Under the pieces are notes generated by a model. It saw only the letters and a list, made by a program, of their open reading frames with translations, was not told where the DNA came from and made no database searches. Shown here in pieces: positions 8,098 through 18,323 of a DNA stretch of 64,000 nucleotides (positions are counted from its first letter, which is position 1; the number at the start of each line of letters is the position of its first letter). This stretch comes from Streptomyces sp. YIM 121038. Lineage in GTDB: Bacteria; Actinomycetota; Actinomycetes; Streptomycetales; Streptomycetaceae. A program made the translations under genes and the position numbers. The stretch is taken from NCBI RefSeq assembly GCF_006088715.1, contig NZ_CP030772.1:434001-498000 (forward strand). Direction: 5' to 3'.

Positions 8098-9591
8098 ATG
8101 CGTCTTCGTGCCCTTGTCTCAGCGGGAATCGCGCTGAGCGCGTCCGTTTTGGTTGCCGCCCCAGCCCCCGCCATAAGCGGTGGTACTAAATCATCCGCAC
8201 CTTATGCGTTCATGGGTTCACTACAGCGTCCGGATTCCGCTCGACCTGACGGACACGTGTGTGGCGCTGCTCTCATAGCACCGCAGTGGATGGTTACCGC
8301 TGGCCATTGTGTCCGTAACGACGAGGACGTTCTGGTCGGGCATCCGCACGGCTGGAAGGTGCGCATTGGCTCTACCAGTGTTTCCTCCGGTGGTGAACTT
8401 ATCGAGGTCGACACATTCATTAAGCGCCCTGGCGATTTGCAGGGAAACGACGTAGCTTTGCTCAAGCTGAAGACCTCGGCGAGGGCTCAGCCTGTCAAGC
8501 TGGCCACCAGTAAGCCGACGGCAGCAACCCCGACTCGGATCCTGGGCTGGGGTATTACCTGCGATGAGCTGAAACCCAAGTGCTTTCCTGATCACCTGCG
8601 TGAGGCTGACACGGTGGTGCAGCCCAGCACCGCTTGCGACGATGTCGGTATCCAGCAGAGCGAGATCTGCGTGGGCAGCCTCGACGGCAAGACCGGTCCG
8701 ACTAACATGGACTCCGGCGGCCCGGCTATCGTGCGGAGCAATGATAGCTGGATTCTGGCCGGCACCGTCAGCGGGGGCAACACAGGGCAGCAACCTGCTG
8801 TATACAGCGCCATCCCGGCCTTCCGGACCTGGATGTACGACGCCATGACGGACAGGCAGCCGTCCCTGGAAGGCGCCGTCGACCTCGATGGCTGCTCCGG
8901 TTCAGTGGTGCGCGCGAACAACGCCAAGCCCAGCGACCCCGCACTGTTGCTGACCAACGGCCACTGCGTTACGGGCGACCGGCCCGCGCCCAAGGCCGCA
9001 GTGGCGAATCGAGTGGAGAAGCGAAAGGTGACAGTACTCAACCGGACGGGAAAGCCCAAGACAACCGCCGCCACTACTAAACTGGTCTACGCTACGATGA
9101 CCGGTACCGACGTCGCGCTCTACCAATTGAACAAAACCTACGCCCAGTTGACGGCAGAAGGCGCGAAGGTCTTCAAGCTCGCGGCCATGGGCCCACGGGA
9201 AGCCACCCCGCTTGACCTCGTCGCTGGTGGTTTGCGGAAGACTTGGAGCTGCGCGGTGGGCGGCGTGGTGCCAGAGCTTCGTGAGGAGGGATACGCGTTG
9301 CGTAACGCGATCCGCTACACCGAGGACTGCCGAGCCGGTGCCGGAGCCTCCGGAGCACCCCTGGTCAACCCGCATACCGGCGCTGTCATTGGGATCCACA
9401 ATACGACTAACGAATTGGGCAGGGTCTGCACGGCAAGCAACCCGTGCGAGGTCGACAGTCAGGGGCGCAAGACCGTCCACAAGGCACGACGATACGGTCA
9501 GCAGACAGCAGGCATCATCCCTTGCCTGACTTCTGGGTCACGGGTCGACCTTTCCCTGCCAAAGTGCACTTTGACGAAGCCGACAACCTGA
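8098..9591 (+). CDS. Secreted protein with two tandem trypsin-like serine protease domains
   Basis: This is a 497-residue exported protein. The ATG at 8098 follows GGAGAGAGAG at 8079-8088. A signal peptide (MRLRALVSAGIALSASVLV, then AAPAPA) is followed directly by ISGG, so signal-peptidase cleavage would expose the Ile-Ser-Gly-Gly terminus that activates S1A proteases. Domain 1 (about 26-250) has H70 in TAGHC, D118 in NDVALLKL and S206 in MDSGGPA. Domain 2 (about 260-490) has a second set: H289 in TNGHC, D338 in TDVALYQL and S418 in GASGAPL. Both triads look complete, so this is probably a double-headed protease; domain 2 resembles the more divergent V8/trypsin-like type. The gene stands alone among IS elements, is intact, and has lower third-position GC than its neighbours. 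Confidence 0.85.
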   Translation: MRLRALVSAGIALSASVLVAAPAPAISGGTKSSAPYAFMGSLQRPDSARPDGHVCGAALIAPQWMVTAGHCVRNDEDVLVGHPHGWKVRIGSTSVSSGGELIEVDTFIKRPGDLQGNDVALLKLKTSARAQPVKLATSKPTAATPTRILGWGITCDELKPKCFPDHLREADTVVQPSTACDDVGIQQSEICVGSLDGKTGPTNMDSGGPAIVRSNDSWILAGTVSGGNTGQQPAVYSAIPAFRTWMYDAMTDRQPSLEGAVDLDGCSGSVVRANNAKPSDPALLLTNGHCVTGDRPAPKAAVANRVEKRKVTVLNRTGKPKTTAATTKLVYATMTGTDVALYQLNKTYAQLTAEGAKVFKLAAMGPREATPLDLVAGGLRKTWSCAVGGVVPELREEGYALRNAIRYTEDCRAGAGASGAPLVNPHTGAVIGIHNTTNELGRVCTASNPCEVDSQGRKTVHKARRYGQQTAGIIPCLTSGSRVDLSLPKCTLTKPTT

Positions 9592-9836
9592 ATGAGCCTC
9601 TTTCATTCTGAATAGTCGCAGGCCGGGAAGGAGCCCTTTCCAACCTGACCATGGGGCTGTGGTGTTGGTCGGTGCGGGCCGCACGGAACGATGAAGCTCC
9701 TGGTAGACGGGTTCTCGACCAAGGAAGGTAATTCAGAAGTAGTGGATCTTGGGCGGTGGATCGCCGGTGACTGGATCGGCCCCCTCGGCGTAGCGTGTGA
9801 ACTGCCATGTGTCACGCGCTCGTTCAGGGGGGACCG

Positions 9837-10102
9837 ATGCCCTTCCAACGTACTACGGGTTTGAGTCCGCACCGGTTGTCGTTGCTCATCGGCCGGCCAC
9901 CGGTCCCCTCCCGGCCTGGGAGGAGACCGGTGGCCGGCCGCACGTGCTGCCGTTGTGGAAAACGGTCATCTTGCTGTGCTTCCTGCTGCGGCACGATGCG
10001 GTGCAGGAGATGCCCGGGGAGTTGTTCAGCTGCTCGCAGTCCACGGTCTCGCGCTACACGGCGGTGCTGCGGCCGGTGGTGCGCGACAGCCTGAAGCAGT
10101 GA
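9837..10102 (+). pseudogene. HARBI-like transposase, N-terminal fragment
   Basis: The fragment starts ATG 9837 after GGGGGG. MPFQRTTGLSPHRLSLLIGR is in one frame; after a frameshift near 9905 it continues as HVLPLWKTVILLCFLLRHDA and ELFSCSQSTVSRYTAVLRPV, an N-terminal helix-turn-helix region. It is cut off at about 10102 by the next IS3 element. The sequence upstream (9745-9850) resembles 46555-46670, which looks like another copy of the same element's left end. Confidence 0.65.
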
Positions 10103-10165
10103 GGCTGATCCTTTGGAGTGGGCACCCTGAGGATGGATCTTGATGGTCCAGGAAGGGATGTCCAG

Positions 10166-10486
10166 GTGGGACGTAGGTCTGCGTATCCGGAGGAGTTCCG
10201 GAGGGACGCCGTCGCCTTGTACCGGGCGGCAGGCGGGAAGCGCATGTATGCAGCAGTGGCGGCCGATGTCGGGGTCACCGGTGAGACGTTGCGTAGTTAG
10301 GTGCGGCAGGCGGACGGGGTGGCCGGCCGCGGTCCCCGGAACGAGCAGGCCGCTGAGGGCCAGGACGAGGAACTGGTCCGGCTGCGGGAGGAGAACAAGC
10401 GGCTGCGCAGGGCGGAGGCCCAGTGGCAGCTGGAGCGCGAGGTCCTGCGCCGGGCGGCCGCGTATTTCGCTCGCGAGGTGAAGTGA
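10166..10486 (+). pseudogene. IS3-family orfA with an internal amber codon
   Basis: The IS3 HTH protein begins GTG 10166 (VGRRSAYPEEFRRDAVALYR) and runs to the leucine-zipper end LVRLREENKRLRRAEAQWQL. It is interrupted by TAG at 10298-10300, where the family has tryptophan (TLRS-W-VRQAD), so TGG to TAG is the simple explanation. The frame is otherwise continuous, and its TGA overlaps the orfB start. Confidence 0.8.
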
Positions 10487-11382
10487 GAACCTGCCGCTGG
10501 GACTTCATCTCCGCCCACCGCGCCGCCTTCGGCGTGAAGCGGATCTGCCGGGTGCTCGGGGTGTCCCGTTCCGGCTGCTACCGCCATCTGGCCACCGAGG
10601 AGGCCCGTGCCGAGCGTGAGGCCGAGCAGGAACGGACCGTGGCCGAGATCCGCGCCGTCCACCTCGAGCACAACGGTGCCTATGGCGCCCCGCGTATCCA
10701 CGCCGAACTGCGGGCACAGGGCCGGAAGACCAACCGCAAGCGCGTGACCCGGCTCATGCGGGTCCACGGCATCGTCGGCCGTCACCTGCGCAGGAAGAAG
10801 CGGACCACGATCCCCGACCGCACGGCACCGCCGGTTCCGGACCTGGTGCACCGGGACTTCACCGCGTCCGCGCTGAACACCAGGTGGTGCGGTGACGTCA
10901 CCTACGTCTCGGTGGGATCGTCCTGGCTGTATCTGGCCACGGTGATCGACATCTGTTCACGGCGGGTGGTGGGCTGGTCCATCGCCGATCACATGAGGGC
11001 CGAGCTTGTCACCGACGCCGTCGAGATGGCCGTTGCCGCCCGCGGCGGCCGGGTGCACGGCGTTGTCTCTCACACGGACAGGGGCGCCCAATACCAGTCG
11101 GCGGTCTTCGCCGAGGTCTGCCGCCGGCACGGCATCCACCGAAGCATGGGCCGGGTCGGCTCGAGTTACGACAATGCCCTCGCCGAATCGTTCTTCCAGG
11201 GCCTCAAACGGGAGCTGCTGCACGGACGCCGCTGGACCTCGAAGGCACAGACCCGCCTCGAGCTGTCTCGCTGGCTGACGTACTACAACCGGCGCCGCCG
11301 GCACTCCGCCCCCGGCTACCTCACACCAGCCGAGATCGAACAGCAGCTGATCACATCACCTACGCTGTCACACGTCACATGA
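10483..11382 (+). CDS. IS3-family orfB transposase
   Basis: This is a full-length IS3 integrase-type transposase in the -1 frame relative to orfA; its GTG start at 10483 overlaps the orfA stop (GTGA). The HTH_21 region (YGAPRIHAELRAQGRKTNRK) is followed by the rve core with the DDE residues: D in NTRWCGDVTYVSV, D in VVSHTDRGAQY and E in SYDNALAESFFQGLK. The frame is uninterrupted. IS3 elements normally make an OrfAB fusion by -1 frameshifting; the amber codon in orfA would block that, so the element is probably defective despite this intact half. Confidence 0.85.
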   Translation: MRTCRWDFISAHRAAFGVKRICRVLGVSRSGCYRHLATEEARAEREAEQERTVAEIRAVHLEHNGAYGAPRIHAELRAQGRKTNRKRVTRLMRVHGIVGRHLRRKKRTTIPDRTAPPVPDLVHRDFTASALNTRWCGDVTYVSVGSSWLYLATVIDICSRRVVGWSIADHMRAELVTDAVEMAVAARGGRVHGVVSHTDRGAQYQSAVFAEVCRRHGIHRSMGRVGSSYDNALAESFFQGLKRELLHGRRWTSKAQTRLELSRWLTYYNRRRRHSAPGYLTPAEIEQQLITSPTLSHVT

Positions 11383-11419
11383 AACCCGGCGTCCACTCCC
11401 GAGGATCAACCTCAATCAG

Positions 11420-12037
11420 CGACAGACCCCGTTCACCCGTACGCCGACAACTCCTGCTCAACGCCATCGGGATCCCGCGAGCCAGGCCGTGAAGGAGGGG
11501 CCTCCCGCTCGGGCAGCAGGTCGACCGGAGCCCGCGTCTCGCATCGATCAGGACGGTGCCGTACTGGTCGTGCCCCTTGCGCAGGGCGAACTCGTCCACC
11601 CCGAGCACCCGAGGCGTCTGGGCGGGCGGGTCGGGCAGTGCCATGACCAGGGACAACAAGGTGGTCCGGCTGACCGGCGCTGGGAGCCAGGCCGCGAGGC
11701 ACTCGCCGGCCCGGCCCGCCAGGGCCACCGCGATCGCGCTCAACAGCCGCTGCAGCAGCGGTGTCCGCCGTCCGTAGCGCACGGTCAGCCCCTCTATCTG
11801 CTCGGCGAACGTCACCCGTATGCATCCGGGGGGCGCTGCAGAACAGACGCCGGATGGTGAGCCCGATGCACACCTGCCGACCGACGGCGTTGCGCAGTCC
11901 GGGCACACCACCGGCACCTCCCGGGTTCTGGCCACGATGCGCAACACCCCGCCCTCGCAGCCCACTTGCTCCACCAGCACCCCACCCAGGTGCGGCAACA
12001 CCGCCTCCAGCAACTGCCCACACTTGCCGAGTATCAC
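11420..12037 (-). pseudogene. ISL3-family transposase, N-terminal part with frameshifts
   Basis: The N-terminal region of an ISL3 transposase lies on the minus strand: VLPHLGGVLVEQVGCEGGVL, the zinc-finger cysteines in VVCPDCATPS, then after two frame changes VTFAEQIEGLTVRYGRRTPL and VLGVDEFALRKGH, which carries the first catalytic aspartate. The middle finger part is in a second frame (VGRQVCIGLTIRRLFCSAPR). The C-terminal half is missing. Confidence 0.75.
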
Positions 12038-12137
12038 CCTGCCAGTGACGGAACGTCACCAGCCCACGGAAGCATGATCATCTTCACGGAAATCTTGGCT
12101 GCGCCACGATTCGCGCGTCGCCGACACACCCGATCAC

Positions 12138-12518
12138 TTACCGGTGAAGATGCTCGCTTTGGCTGGTCACAGGGGGATTGCACACACACGGCAGAAAGGC
12201 CACGGAACGGAACTGTAGCCGCTCGTGGCCCCCTCCGACGTACGGACGCAGGGTGTATTCTTCGCCTGTGCAGCCTGGGCCAGTGAAGACGAGGGCAAAT
12301 TCATTGGTCCGGTTGAGAGGGCTGTGAGCAGGTGAGTGCTCTTCGGGTAGGTCGGTGCAGGCACCGGTCTTTGGGTCCATCAGTTCTCCATACTGAGGGT
12401 TGCCGTCTGAGTCGGTATAGGTGTACCCGAAGTCTCCGGTGGCTGCGGATGCTGGCGACACCCCTGCCATCAGGGCGATCGCTCCGATCGCGGTAGCGAC
12501 GCAACGGCGTGCACGCAT
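12138..12518 (-). CDS. Small secreted protein (crystallin-like/inhibitor-like)
   Basis: This is a 126-residue exported protein. The ATG at 12518 has AAGGAG seven bases upstream, a better start than the upstream in-frame ATG at 12542. The signal peptide MRARRCVATAIGAIALMAGV ends at SPASA-A. The mature part has four cysteines and the segment TNEFALVFTGPGCTGEEYTL, seen in the small beta-sandwich (crystallin-fold or inhibitor-like) secreted proteins of Streptomyces. No enzyme motif is visible and the function is unknown. It stands alone between IS remnants. Confidence 0.7.
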   Translation of the reverse strand: MRARRCVATAIGAIALMAGVSPASAATGDFGYTYTDSDGNPQYGELMDPKTGACTDLPEEHSPAHSPLNRTNEFALVFTGPGCTGEEYTLRPYVGGGHERLQFRSVAFLPCVCNPPVTSQSEHLHR

Positions 12519-12802
12519 GAGTAGCTCCTTCCCTTGACTCAAAACTCCTTCGCACTCTGCGACCTACCCGGGACTGGCCCCTCCGAGGTACGCCATCGAC
12601 CCACTACCACTCGAACGCCTCGTTGGTTAGCCCGGACGGCAGCCTACCCAAGTCCACGCTCGCCGCCCGCAGATAGAGTGATGGTGGTAGATACAGCTAC
12701 TCGGGCACTCGCGGCCGCCGCGCTGGTCCCCGGCGAGCCCGTGGTCGATGCTGCCTCACATCACCCCGACCCGTGTCGAACGCGACCAGCGGGTCCGCGG
12801 CA
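12519..12802. other. Upstream region of the small secreted protein; no gene seen
   Basis: About 280 bases have no supported coding frame. The region includes the divergent upstream sequence of the secreted-protein gene and ends at an IS256 fragment. Confidence 0.4.
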
Positions 12803-13006
12803 TCACCCTTGTGGGGCTGATCGTTCCCGACCACGGCCACCAAGCGTCTCGGCATGCTCGCCGGGCTCCGCGCCGATCCGCGAGGTGGCCTCGGCCTCGA
12901 TGAGTTCCTGCAGGATCCGCTGGGCCAGAACCCGAACCAACTCGATTCCGTCCGCCGTACGCGGTGACTCCATCAGCCGGAGTAAGTCATGCTGGGACAA
13001 GGCCAT
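12803..13006 (-). pseudogene. IS256-family transposase, N-terminal fragment
   Basis: MALSQHDLLRLMESPRTADG and VLAQRILQELIEAEATSRIG match the N terminus of IS256 (mutator-type) transposases, before the catalytic domain. The frame loses similarity after AEPGEHAET and ends at 12803. It is a short relic next to the IS1182 element. Confidence 0.7.
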
Positions 13007-13090
13007 CGCCGCACCTCTCTCAACGAGCCTCATTGCTCGGAGAGTTGCGCGATGGCTGCCTCATGACCAGGGGCTATGCAGTGATCGCTG

Positions 13091-14890
13091 CTACACCACC
13101 CAGTGGACACCGTTGGTGAATTCAGCGGCGGCCTTCACGTGCTGTTGTCGTGGCGGGATGATGGCCGGAGCGGCGTGGGGGCGCGAGCGTGAGGTGATCA
13201 ACGTGTCGCTGCGTCCACGTCTGCCGGGCGAGGTTCCGGCCCGGACCGCCGAGGTGGCCCGGCTAGCGTTCCCGAAGGGCTGTCTGTGCATGCGGATCCG
13301 GGAGGCGCTCGGGCCGCTGTTCGCCGACAAGGACTTCGTGGATCTGTTCCCGCAGCGAGGTCGACCCGCCTGGCCGCCCCACCAGTTGGCGATCGTTTCG
13401 GTGCTCCAGTTCGCGGAGGGCCTGTCGGACCGCCAGGCGGCGGCTGCCCTGCGTGGACGCATCGACTGGAAGTTTCTTCTGGGGCTGGAACTGACCGATC
13501 CCGGATTCGACCATTCCGTGCTGAGCGAGTTCCGGGACCGTCTGGTGAATGACCGGGTACCACAGCGGGTGCTGGACCTGGTCCTGGACCGGCTGCGGGA
13601 GGCCGGTCTGCTGCCGCGCCCCGGCGGCCAGCGCACCGATTCCACGCATGTCCTGGCTGCGGTGCGACGGCTGAACCGCCTGGAGAACACCGCGGAACAC
13701 CTGCGCGCCGCCCTGAACGCGCTGGCCGCCGCGGCTCCCGACTGGCTGCTGGGGACTGCGCCGGCCGACTGGTTCGACCGCTACCAGCGGCGCATCGAGG
13801 ACTATCGCCTGCCTCGCGGCGAGGGCCCGCGCACGCAGTACATGGAGCAGACCGGCCAGGACGGCATCCGGCTGCTGACCGCGATCCACGATCCCGGCGC
13901 CCCGTCGTGGCTGCGGCAGATCCCGGCCGTTGAGGCCCTGCGTCGCTACTGGGTCCAGGAGTTCTTCATCACGCAGGACCGGGTGCGGATGCGCGCCCCG
14001 AAGGACATGCCGCCCTCCCATGACCGCATCGAGTCCCCCTACGACGGCGAGGCCCGCTACTGCGTCAAGAACGCCACCGAATGGACCGGCTACAAGGTCC
14101 ATCTGACCGAGACCTGCGACGCGCACTCCCCGCACCTGATCACGCATGTCGTTACGACCGAGGCCACCGTCACCGATGTCGAGGTGACCGAGTCGGTTCA
14201 CGCCACTCTCGATGGGGCCGGACTGCTGGCCGGGGAGCACTTCGTCGACCGGGGCTATGTCAGCGCCAAACTGCTGGCCACCAGCGTCTCCAGCCACGGC
14301 GTGGAACTGACCGGCCCGATCCGCCACGACATCACCTGGCAGGGCAGGGCCAACGAGGGCTTCTCCATCGACGGCTTCCTCATCGACTGGGACACCCGCA
14401 CGGCCGTCTGCCCGCAAGGGCACCGCAGCGTCCGCTGGAAACCCCACCAGCAGCGGCCCGGCTACTGGCAGTCCGACGTGTTCTTCGCCCGCCACGACTG
14501 CGCCGCCTGCCCGGTACGGTCGAAATGCACCCGCTCGAAGACCGAGCCACGCAAACTCTCCCTGGCCCCGCGCGAGGAACACGAAGCGATCCGCGCCAGG
14601 CGACAGCTCCAGGAAACCGACCAGTGGCGGAGCCACTAAGCCACCCGAGCCGGCGTCGAAGGCACCCTCGCCCAGGGGTTACGCCGCTGCGGCCTGCGCA
14701 GAAGCCGCTTCACCGGCCTGCACAAGACCCGCCTCCAGCACGTACTCACCGCCACCGCCCTCAACCTCATCCGCACGGACGCCTGGCTGACCCAGACCCC
14801 ACTCGCCAAGACCCGAACCTCACGCTTCACGCGCCTTCGCCCCGCATGAGACACCGCCGAATTCGCCAACGGTGTCCTTGTTGTGGTGTA
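13091..14890 (+). mobile_element. IS1182-family insertion sequence
   Basis: The left end CTACACCACCCAGTGGACAC... (13091 onward) and the complement of the right end near 14890 are imperfect inverted repeats sharing GGTGTAxC, CCAACGGTGTCC and GAATTC blocks. They bracket a single transposase gene interrupted by one nonsense codon. Confidence 0.75.
13203..14849 (+). pseudogene. IS1182-family transposase with one premature stop
   Basis: This is a near-complete 548-codon transposase. I chose GTG 13203 (VSLRPRLPGEVPARTAEVAR) because IS1182 proteins start at this motif; the frame is open far upstream without similarity. DDE-domain features are present: QRTDSTHVLAAVRRLN with the first aspartate, FVDRGYVSAKLL with the second, and the cysteine cluster HDCAACPVRSKCTRSK. 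A TAA at 14637-14639 interrupts the frame where the family has tyrosine (WRSH-x-ATRAGVEGTLAQG). The rest, with the catalytic glutamate (GVEGT), continues in frame to TGA 14847-14849. One point mutation appears to have inactivated it. Confidence 0.88.
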
Positions 14891-14912
14891 ACAAGGATCA
14901 GGCTTTCTCAGG

Positions 14913-15428
14913 TTACGACGTCTGATTGAGCCGAAAGGTGAACTTGAACTCTGCGGGCAGCAGGCCGACCAACGGCTTCTGCAGTGTGCCGATAGCGTCG
15001 CCAGTGGTGTTTCGGAAGTCGCCGGTGCCACCTGTGACAGCGTAGTTAATGACATTAGGCAGGCCGGTCGTCAGTGTCATGACAGTGCTGGTGTGGATTT
15101 CACCTCTCTGGCGGCCGACCGAGTCGAAGCGGAAGATGACGTCGCAGTGACTGGTGAAGGTCACCGGGACATCGGATACATGCGTGACCACACATTCTCC
15201 GGTCGCCGCGCCGATCTGTCTTCCTGTCACGTCAAAAAGATCGGCGTTACCGGTGAACGGTGCCCCCAGGGACGGGGTGGCCGGTACTCCGAGTTCGGTC
15301 TTCGAATAGATCTCGAAGGTCTCCTCGGCCTTCGCCACAGCCTGCGGCGTACTGATGCCGCAGGCAGCCATAGCCATGGCAACAGCACACAAAGAGTGCA
15401 CTGCCCTGAGTCCGCCTGGCATCCACAT
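14913..15428 (-). CDS. Secreted allene-oxide-cyclase-barrel-like protein
   Basis: This is a 171-residue exported protein. The ATG at 15428 has AGGAGG eight bases upstream; the longer frame to 15521 lacks a good site. A signal peptide (MWMPGGLRAVHSLCAVAMAM) precedes a mature domain. The pattern NADLFDVTGRQIGAATGECV, a central CDVIFRF, and VINYAVTGGTGDFRNTTGDA resembles actinobacterial proteins with an allene oxide cyclase/dirigent-like eight-stranded barrel. These often have no known substrate, and I cannot assign an activity. The gene is intact and sits directly beside the right end of the IS1182 element. Confidence 0.65.
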   Translation of the reverse strand: MWMPGGLRAVHSLCAVAMAMAACGISTPQAVAKAEETFEIYSKTELGVPATPSLGAPFTGNADLFDVTGRQIGAATGECVVTHVSDVPVTFTSHCDVIFRFDSVGRQRGEIHTSTVMTLTTGLPNVINYAVTGGTGDFRNTTGDAIGTLQKPLVGLLPAEFKFTFRLNQTS

Positions 15429-15764
15429 GGAACGGCCCTCCTGCCTACTCGTATACTGGTCAGCACATGCTGGTAACGGCGTGGCGCCGGTACGGCTCAC
15501 GGCGGGGAGGCCGCACATCACTATGGCCGGGCGGCGACGTATAGCGCATGCCGTGGACGGCGGACGAGTGACGGTGGAGCACGCCCGACTGGCTCTTGGG
15601 GCAAGAGGCCTGAATCATGGAGTCGTGTCCAGGATCCAGGGCGAAGGGCCCTTCCCCCCGCAGCTACCTCCCCAAGGCGGCATGGACTCGATCTCTGAGC
15701 CGCCCCAAGGTTCTCGGACAGTAGTCCCCGATAGGGTCATGGTCCGGAACGGTGGAGAGAGCAC
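15429..15764. other. Intergenic; upstream of secreted protein and left end of an IS3 element
   Basis: About 335 bases have no supported gene. The last 70 or so bases probably belong to the left end of the IS3 element, whose orfA starts at 15765 after GGTGGAGAGAG. Confidence 0.4.
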
Positions 15765-16757
15765 GTGGCACCCAAGCGTAGGAAGTTCAGTCCCGAATTC
15801 AGGGACGAGGCAGTGAAGATGGTAGTCGTGGAGTCCCGGGCGATAGCCGAGGTCGCACGGGAAATCCAGGTGAACGAGGGAACTCTGGGCACCTGGGTCA
15901 GCCGGTACCGGCAGGAGCATGCCGGCGAGGAACCGCCCCTTGAACATCAGCGAACGTGCCCGCCTGCGTGAGCTGGAACGCGAGAACCGTGAACTGCGGA
16001 TGAAGACCGAGTTCCTGGGGAAAGCAGCGGCCTTCTTCGCCCAGAAATATCAGTGACGGAGAAGTACGAGTTCATCGACGGCGAGTCCGGTACCTGTCCC
16101 GTGCGGCGGATGTGCGCCTGGGCAGGTGTATCCACGTCGGGTTTCTGCCACTGGCGTTCCCGGCCGCTGCTGGCCACCGCGGGACGCCGTGCAGAACTCA
16201 AGGAAATCATTTGCCAGGTCTTCTCCGACGCGCGCGAGACCTACGGCTGCTGGCGTGTCCACGCCGCCCTGAAGAGGATGACCGTGCAGGCCGGACCGGA
16301 GCTGGTCCGCGCCCTGATGCGCGAGCTGGGCCTGGTCCCGTGCCGGCCACGGCCCTGGCGGCTGACCACGGTCACCGACGGCACGGCACCGTTTCACACC
16401 CGACCTGATGGCCCGTGACTCCACCGCGGACGCACCCGGCCGCAAACTGGTCAGCGATATCACGTATATCCATACCCGGGCCGGGTTCCTCTATCTCGCG
16501 ACGGTTATTGACTGCCATACCAAGGCCATGACCGGCTGGGCGATGGCCGACCACATGAAGACCTCGGTCATATCGGACGCGGTCGACATGGCGGCACTGA
16601 ACACCAACTTCACCGACGGCTGCATATTCCACTCGGATCGCGGCAGTCCATACACTTCTCGGGAACTCCGGGGGAAACTCAGTTCGTTGGGACTCAGGGC
16701 ATCAGCCGGCCGTACCGGGGTCTGTTGGGACAACGCCATGTCCGAATCGTTCTTCGG
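15765..16757 (+). pseudogene. IS3-family element, copy 1: orfA and truncated orfB
   Basis: OrfA starts GTG 15765 (KRRKFSPEFRDEAVKMVVVE). It has a frameshift near 15940, after which NISERARLRELERENRELRM continues in the next frame. OrfB follows (YEFIDGESGTCPVRRMCAWA, then ETYGCWRVHAALKRM), shifts frame near 16400, and continues LVSDITYIHTRAGFLYLATV and IFHSDRGSPYTS as far as CWDNAMSESFFG. The catalytic D, D and E are thus still readable, but three indels and loss of everything after the glutamate make it dead. It joins the orfA of a second IS3 copy at about 16757. Confidence 0.82.
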
Positions 16758-17844
16758 CGCTCGGGATGAACCCCGAAACCCTCCGGGGCTGGGTGAAGAA
16801 ACACAAGGCACGCCAGGAGCCGGCGCCAGACGCGGAACTGACGCTCAGCGAACGAGCACGCCTCAAAGAGCTGGAACGCCGGATCCGCGAAGCCGAGATG
16901 GAAAACACCTTCCTCAAAATAGCCGCAGCGTACTTCGCGGGGGATCCCCGGCAGCGAGCACGTACGAGTTCATCAACGAGACGCGGCTCGACACGACGGA
17001 GTACGCGTACAGCGTCGGGTACAGGTGCAAGCGACTCGGCGTCTCCAAATCCGGCTACTACGACTGGCGAGGCCGTCCCGAATCCGCGACAGCCGAACGG
17101 CGTGAGGAACTGAAACTGCTCATCACGAAGGCGTTCGAGGACTCCGACAGCACCTACAGCCACCGGCGCATCCACGCACAACCGCACCGCCGGGACGTCA
17201 CCGCCGGCCTGGAGCCGGTCCGCCGCCCCATGCGCGAACCGGGCCTGGAGCCCAGCCAGCCGAAGCCGAAACGCTTCGGCCTCACCCAGGGCACCCCCGG
17301 CCCCGCGCCTGACCTCGCCGGCCGGAACTTCACCGCCGACGCTCCCGGCCAAAAGCCGGTCGGGGACATCACCTACGTGTCCACCAGTGAGAGGTGGCTG
17401 TACTCGGCGACCGCCATCGACCGCCGCACGAAGGAAGCCATCGGCTACGCCATGGACGACCACTACCACACCCCCCTCACATCCCGGGCCATCCGCAACA
17501 CAGCCCGGAACAGGAAACTCACAGACGGCACAATATTCCACTCGGACCGCGGATCGAACTACAGGCCAGCCGAGCACGGTGAGACATTGAAACACCTCGG
17601 CCTTCCACGTTCCGCCGGACGGACCGGGACCTGTTTCAGTAACGCTATGACGGAATCATTCTTCGGGGCGCTGAAGAACGAGCGTGTATCCAGGATGACT
17701 TACCTGACACGCGAAGCCACCCGGCAGGACATCACTCGACACATCGAATCCTGGCACAAACACAAACACCTCCACTCGGCAGTGGGTAACCGCCCACCTC
17801 GCGAAGCCCACACCGAATACCAGACGCTGCACATCACGGCGTGA
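16758..17844 (+). pseudogene. IS3-family element, copy 2: 5'-truncated orfA and orfB
   Basis: The orfA tail (NPETLRGWVKKHKARQEPAP, SERARLKELERRIREAEMEN) lacks its first HTH helices because the sequence begins abruptly at the junction with copy 1. OrfB is complete from YEFINETRLDTTEYAYSVGY to the end. It includes GDITYVSTSERWLYSATAID (first D), GTIFHSDRGSNY (second D) and CFSNAMTESFFGALKNERV (E). OrfB is frame-continuous with the preceding open frame from copy 1, giving a chimeric 478-codon open frame. Confidence 0.82.
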
Positions 17845-17984
17845 AGTCATCACCAGACACCTGCCCGGAAAGCGCGAGACCCCTCACCCGACGCCGCCAC
17901 TCCTGCCTCGGACAACGCAGTCCCATCGCCTACGAGACAGCACTCGACACAACATCAACTACCCTGGCCCGAGCCGTATAGCCC

Positions 17985-18069
17985 GTGTCCAAGATTCCGG
18001 GTCAAGCCCCGTACACCGCGGAGTTCAAACGGGATGCGATCGCGCTCGTCGGCTCCACGGGTCTTTGAC
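17985..18069 (+). pseudogene. IS3 orfA N-terminal scrap
   Basis: The first 27 codons of an IS3-type orfA (VSKIPGQAPYTAEFKRDAIA, then LVGSTGL) precede a stop. It is a short relic with no downstream partner. Confidence 0.5.
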
Positions 18070-18323
18070 CGTGAGAGGGAAGCCTGGCGTGATGGCATGG
18101 CGGGTTCGTGGTACTTGAGGCGGGTTGTCCGGTTCCGGGGCTTCACGGACGACTGGGGTTGCGGTCCGCTGGTGGGCGTGGACAGACATGAGTCGTCCCG
18201 AGCGAGTCTGTCGGATGAAGCTGGGGAGCTGACCGGGCCGGTCATCACCGCCTGGATGGCGAGACATCCCTGGCCTCGTCCAGGAATCGTTCCAACTCAG
18301 CCCAGCGAGGGAGGAATGACGTC
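18070..18323. other. Upstream region of the terpene operon; no gene seen
   Basis: This stretch contains no supported frame. Together with 17845-17984 it separates the IS3 scraps from the operon. The ribosome binding site GGGAGGA of the first operon gene lies at 18309-18315. Confidence 0.45.
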
